Below are positions 61,017 through 64,000 of a stretch of 64,000 nt of DNA, piece by piece. The translations under genes were made by a program, and so were the position numbers. The notes beneath the pieces were generated by a model. It worked only from the letters and a program-made list of their open reading frames with translations. It was not told the DNA's origin and ran no database searches. The stretch is from Desulfobacula toluolica Tol2. Lineage in GTDB: Bacteria > Desulfobacterota > Desulfobacteria > Desulfobacterales > Desulfobacteraceae. The first letter of the stretch is position 1; every line of letters begins with the position of its first letter. The stretch lies in NCBI RefSeq assembly GCF_000307105.1, contig NC_018645.1, forward strand, positions 97,001 through 161,000. The letters are read 5' to 3'.

Positions 61017-62072
61017 CTACAGGTCGTATCCCAAAGCTTTCAGATCTTTTTTTACAAGAGCGATATATTCGGCAGACAATTCGTCTTTTGTGAATTCTTC
61101 ATCCCACATCTTGACGGCTGTTTTTATCCATCTGCTCATGACCTCGTCGGGAAGCTGGATGAACTGGGCTCCCTGGGCCGTCATTTTTTCCATGACCGCT
61201 TTATTCTCTGCGTTGAACAACACACCCACCTGAGTGGAACAATCCCTAAGAGCTTTTTCAAAGATCACTTTGAGATTTTCCGGAAGTTCATTCCATCTGT
61301 CCTGGTTGATAATCACTTCACAGTTCTGGGCACCGGAGATATAGGGAACAGTCTGGTATTTTGCCACTTCATAGGTCTTTGCAAGGAAGCTTTCAGCATG
61401 ATTTCCACTGATTTCAGCATCAATGGTGCCTCTGGAAAGGGCAACATAAATTTCGGAGAACGGGATAAAAACCGTGGGAATATCCATTTTCTGCAAGGTT
61501 TTCGCAATGGACCCCGATGCTCTGACCTTCATCTTTTTCAGGTCTGCCCATGTGTTGATGGGTTTTTTGGAGACAATGGTATATCCGTCCATGACAAGGG
61601 GGGCACCGTAAAATACGTTTTGAGTGGCATAGGCGTTTCTGAAAAAGGCCAGGATTTCATCCTGATAAATAAAATCCATGATTTCCTGGAGTCCTCTTGG
61701 ATCTCCAGGGAGTGCAAAAGCTGTGGCTGCCATGGGCAGGATACCGCTGTGATAAGCGCTGCATGTGGTTCCCATGTCAATTGATCCAAGGCTTACGGAT
61801 TCAAAAATACTGGGGCCTTTTACTATGGCACCCGATGTCAGAACCTGAACTGCGATCTGGCCGTTGCTCTTTTTTTTCACGTCCTCTGCCATCTGGTTAA
61901 TCGCAGCGGTTATGGGATGATTCAGAGAAAACATGTTCTGCATTTTAAACTGATAGGTTTTTGCCGAGTGGTCTGTCTTTACAAAATATTTTTTAAATCC
62001 AATTACCATCACCAGTGAAACAACGAATACCATTATAATGCTTAATGATAAAGTTTTCTTGTTTATTGACAT
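61017..62072 (-). CDS. TRAP transporter solute-binding protein (DctP)
   Basis: A 351-residue periplasmic protein with GGGAG before ATG 62072 and an N-terminal signal or anchor helix (about residues 9-26). The mature part has the DctP family pattern: AAINQMAEDVKKKSNGQIAVQV, then KKMKVRASGSIAKTLQKM with the Arg that binds the ligand carboxylate, and FSEIYVALSRGTIDAEISGN. It binds an acidic ligand for DctQM. It heads the minus-strand operon and has a near-perfect sigma-54 promoter 255-270 bp upstream. Confidence 0.93.
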   Translation of the reverse strand: MSINKKTLSLSIIMVFVVSLVMVIGFKKYFVKTDHSAKTYQFKMQNMFSLNHPITAAINQMAEDVKKKSNGQIAVQVLTSGAIVKGPSIFESVSLGSIDMGTTCSAYHSGILPMAATAFALPGDPRGLQEIMDFIYQDEILAFFRNAYATQNVFYGAPLVMDGYTIVSKKPINTWADLKKMKVRASGSIAKTLQKMDIPTVFIPFSEIYVALSRGTIDAEISGNHAESFLAKTYEVAKYQTVPYISGAQNCEVIINQDRWNELPENLKVIFEKALRDCSTQVGVLFNAENKAVMEKMTAQGAQFIQLPDEVMSRWIKTAVKMWDEEFTKDELSAEYIALVKKDLKALGYDL

Positions 62073-62326
62073 TGCTTTCTCCCTGTTAAAGTTGTGTCGT
62101 TTAAATTGTGTTGTTTAAATTTATTTTTAATCTGCAACCCCGTCATGTCAATGAAAATAATATTATGTTCTTTCCTCCCCGATCAAACAAATACTCTCCG
62201 TGATGAGTGAAATACCTCATGGTTTGTTATGAATTTGATCTTTTTAATTTAAATTCATTATCGTCAATTTGCCGCCATATGATACACGCTTGTAAAATAT
62301 AGGCTATTGGACTACCATAGATGAAT

Positions 62327-62340
62327 GCAAATGGTGTGCC
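62327..62340 (-). promoter_or_regulatory. sigma-54 promoter of the TRAP/CoA-transferase operon
   Basis: On the minus strand TGGCACACCATTTGCAT matches the consensus TGGCAC-N5-TTGCA exactly. GG is at 62340-62339 and GC at 62328-62327. Transcription would start near 62315, leaving a leader of about 240 bases before dctP. Confidence 0.85.
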
Positions 62341-62433
62341 AGGAATGAACTCTCCCGATTGCCCTTATATAAAAGGAAAAAGCCTGCCTGTTGACCATGA
62401 GGACATCCCAATATTTAGCTGAGATTTAATGAT

Positions 62434-62453
62434 ATTATGCATATTAGCATAAT
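62434..62453. promoter_or_regulatory. inverted repeat, candidate enhancer site
   Basis: ATTATGC-ATATTA-GCATAAT, seven-base perfect arms. Its centre is about 100 bp upstream of the minus-strand -24 element, a usual distance for a sigma-54 activator site. Confidence 0.6.
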
Positions 62454-62540
62454 GTTTTATGTTTTTTTGAGGCTATGATATAGCCTTTCAATGGCTTATT
62501 CGCCTGTTCGCCTGTGTTTGGTTGTAAAATTTATGCGATT

Positions 62541-62574
62541 TATGCACAAATGCATTATTATGCACTTGTGCATA
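62541..62574. promoter_or_regulatory. long inverted repeat, candidate enhancer site
   Basis: TATGCACAAATGCAT (62541-62555) and ATGCACTTGTGCATA (62560-62574) are inverted repeats matching in 14 of 15 positions with a four-base centre. Its centre is about 130 bp upstream of the plus-strand -24 element. It shares ATGCA/TGCAT words with the site at 62434-62453. The rest of the gap 62073-62829 shows no gene. Confidence 0.65.
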
Positions 62575-62685
62575 GCTTTGTGTGTGTTTTGTATTTGTGT
62601 CTGGTTTGGAATATGATGTTAAAATAAAGATATTTCCTTTGAATACAGGGCTTTTGTGGTGGTCTTGGCATAAAATATTAAGTTG

Positions 62686-62701
62686 TGGCATGAGATTTGC
62701 T
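62686..62701 (+). promoter_or_regulatory. sigma-54 promoter of the aminotransferase gene
   Basis: TGGCATGAGATTTGCTA matches the consensus TGGCAC-N5-TTGCT except for one base. GG is at 62687-62688 and GC at 62699-62700. Transcription would start near 62712, about 118 bp before ATG 62830. Confidence 0.85.
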
Positions 62702-62829
62702 AAATTGATTTTAATTGGAACGAACCCCGGATTTGTTCATGAAGAAGCCGGCAATTTTACTGGATCTTCCTTCTAACCGATCTGTCGCCAATACACAGAC
62801 CATTAATATAAATAAGCGGAGAAAACAAG

Positions 62830-64000
62830 ATGACTTCCACTAAATCAGAATACTTTCGAAAAATGCGTCAGGAACATGTAGCCCAGGGACCGGCCCACAT
62901 CACCCAAGCGGTTATCCAAAAAGCCTCGGGTGCGGTCATGACCGATGTGGACGGAAAAGAGTTTATTGATTTTGCCGGCGGTATCGGTGTCAATAATGTG
63001 GGGCATTCCCATCCAAAAGTTGTAAAAGCCATCAAGGATCAGGCAGATCAATTTATTCACACCTGTTTTCATGTGGGCATGTATGACTCCTATATTGAGC
63101 TGGCAGCGAGGCTCAATGATTTGGCACCCGGGGATTTTGCCAAAAAAACCATGTTTGGCAACAGTGGTGCGGAAGCTGTTGAAAATGCCGTCAAAGTGGC
63201 GCGATATGCAACCAAGCGACCGGCTGTCATTGCCTTTGAAAACGGGTTCCATGGCAGAACTTTGCTGACAATGTCATTGACCAGCAAGATTATGCCCTAC
63301 AAATACGGTTTCGGACCTTTTGCCCCTGAAATTTACCGCATCCCATATCCTTATTGTTACCGTTGCCCGTTAGGATGCAAGTATCCTGATTGCAATATCG
63401 CGTGTGCTGAGTATCTTGAATCTTATTTTATCACCTATGTTGATCCTGATTCAGTTGCCGCCATCATAGCCGAGCCGATTCAGGGAGAAGGCGGATTTGT
63501 CACACCTCCGCCGGAATATTTTCCTAAACTGGCTGAAATTTGTAAAAAACATGGAATTCTTCTGATTATTGATGAGGTACAGTCAGGAGCCGGCAGGACT
63601 GGCAAATTTCTTGCCATTGAACATTGGGGAATTGAGCCGGATATCATCACCCAGGCCAAGAGTCTTGCAGGAGGTATGCCCCTGAGTGCCATTACCGGCA
63701 GACAAGAATTGATGGACGCCCCCCATCCAGGCGGACTTGGCGGAACATACAGCGGGAACCCATTGTCCTGTAAAGCTGCACTGGCTGTCCTGGACATTCT
63801 TTTTGAGGACAAACTGCTTGAAAGATCCAAAGAACTTGGCGAAATTTTGTTTCAACGTTTTTCAGAACTCCAGAATTCCTTTGAAATCATCGGCGATGTC
63901 AGGGGAAAAGGTCCCATGCTGGCTCTTGAGCTTGTCAAAGACAGACAAACCAGGGAACCTGCGGCAGCAGAAGCTAAAAAACTGACCCAGCTTTGTTATG
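62830..64000 (+). CDS. class III PLP aminotransferase, GabT-like (C-terminus cut by window edge)
   Basis: 390 codons are visible from ATG 62830 (GGAG eight bases upstream). FIDFAGGIGVNNVGHSHPKV, FGNSGAEAVENAVKVAR, GFHGRTLLTMSLT, IIAEPIQGEGG and LLIIDEVQSGAGRTGK are the class III motifs. The PLP lysine is in DIITQAKSLAGGMP. The Cys-rich segment PYPYCYRCPLGCKYPDC is typical of 4-aminobutyrate aminotransferases. It would convert an omega-amino acid to a semialdehyde. It is divergent from the TRAP/CoA-transferase operon and shares its sigma-54-type control region. Confidence 0.9.
   Translation, partial: MTSTKSEYFRKMRQEHVAQGPAHITQAVIQKASGAVMTDVDGKEFIDFAGGIGVNNVGHSHPKVVKAIKDQADQFIHTCFHVGMYDSYIELAARLNDLAPGDFAKKTMFGNSGAEAVENAVKVARYATKRPAVIAFENGFHGRTLLTMSLTSKIMPYKYGFGPFAPEIYRIPYPYCYRCPLGCKYPDCNIACAEYLESYFITYVDPDSVAAIIAEPIQGEGGFVTPPPEYFPKLAEICKKHGILLIIDEVQSGAGRTGKFLAIEHWGIEPDIITQAKSLAGGMPLSAITGRQELMDAPHPGGLGGTYSGNPLSCKAALAVLDILFEDKLLERSKELGEILFQRFSELQNSFEIIGDVRGKGPMLALELVKDRQTREPAAAEAKKLTQLCY

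Overview
The window looks like a chromosomal segment of a marine, strictly anaerobic Desulfobacterota bacterium (Desulfobacteraceae, Desulfobacula-like). This is an inference from gene content: a Ni-CO dehydrogenase, a reductive-dehalogenase homologue, a TRAP/CoA-transferase operon, spermidine synthesis through carboxyspermidine, several sigma-54 activators with -24/-12 promoters, and AT-rich intergenic DNA. No rRNA gene, CRISPR array or prophage is visible.

1-16.9 kb is the most unusual region. A long minus-strand run encodes envelope proteins: a DUF2868 membrane protein (cut by the left edge), CsgG/FlgO-like secreted proteins, a lytic transglycosylase, an ExbB/ExbD-like proton-channel pair, a single-pass Pro-rich protein, coiled-coil and lipoproteins, and a secreted caspase fused to a degenerate formylglycine-generating-enzyme-like domain. 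After a tRNA-Val gene come an OmpA-like protein and a DUF4384 lipoprotein. Divergent from these is a three-gene operon: a FliA-like sigma factor, a protein with a zinc anti-sigma motif, and a membrane-anchored Lon-type protease without an AAA+ domain. I read this as a candidate regulated envelope system; its function is unknown.

16.8-21.1 kb holds a FlhG/MinD-like ATPase, an MshEN-like protein and an HDOD-GAF-histidine kinase. An intact IS4-family element (21207-22519, 9-bp target duplication) follows. 22.7-31.5 kb carries metallo-beta-lactamase-fold enzymes, a cytoplasmic RdhA homologue with a divergent GAF/sigma-54 activator, cooS and a PilZ protein. 31.5-37.1 kb has an alkyl-DNA methyltransferase, a cytidylate-kinase-like protein, a CvfB-like RNA-binding protein and a PAS/pseudo-kinase/nucleotidyltransferase fusion. 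37.1-42.4 kb is a complete arginine-to-spermidine operon (speA, carboxyspermidine dehydrogenase, nspC, speB) with a candidate sigma-54 promoter and a dyad that recurs beside the neighbouring activator gene (43229-44638).

45.2-49.2 kb has a DksA/TraR-like protein and a symporter-histidine kinase with its response regulator. 49.6-53.4 kb is a nested insertion: an older element of about 2.3 kb (Zn-ribbon gene plus transposase) interrupted by a second IS4-family element with a 10-bp target duplication. 53.4-56.5 kb holds a tandem TetR regulator, a MarR regulator and a Bcr/CflA-type exporter. 56.8-64 kb is a catabolic locus: a TRAP transporter, a MoaD/ThiS-like protein and a two-subunit CoA-transferase on the minus strand, divergent from a GabT-like aminotransferase. 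Two strong opposed sigma-54 promoters flank two inverted repeats. A dispersed structured repeat of about 80-95 bp occurs in at least five places between 33 and 59 kb.
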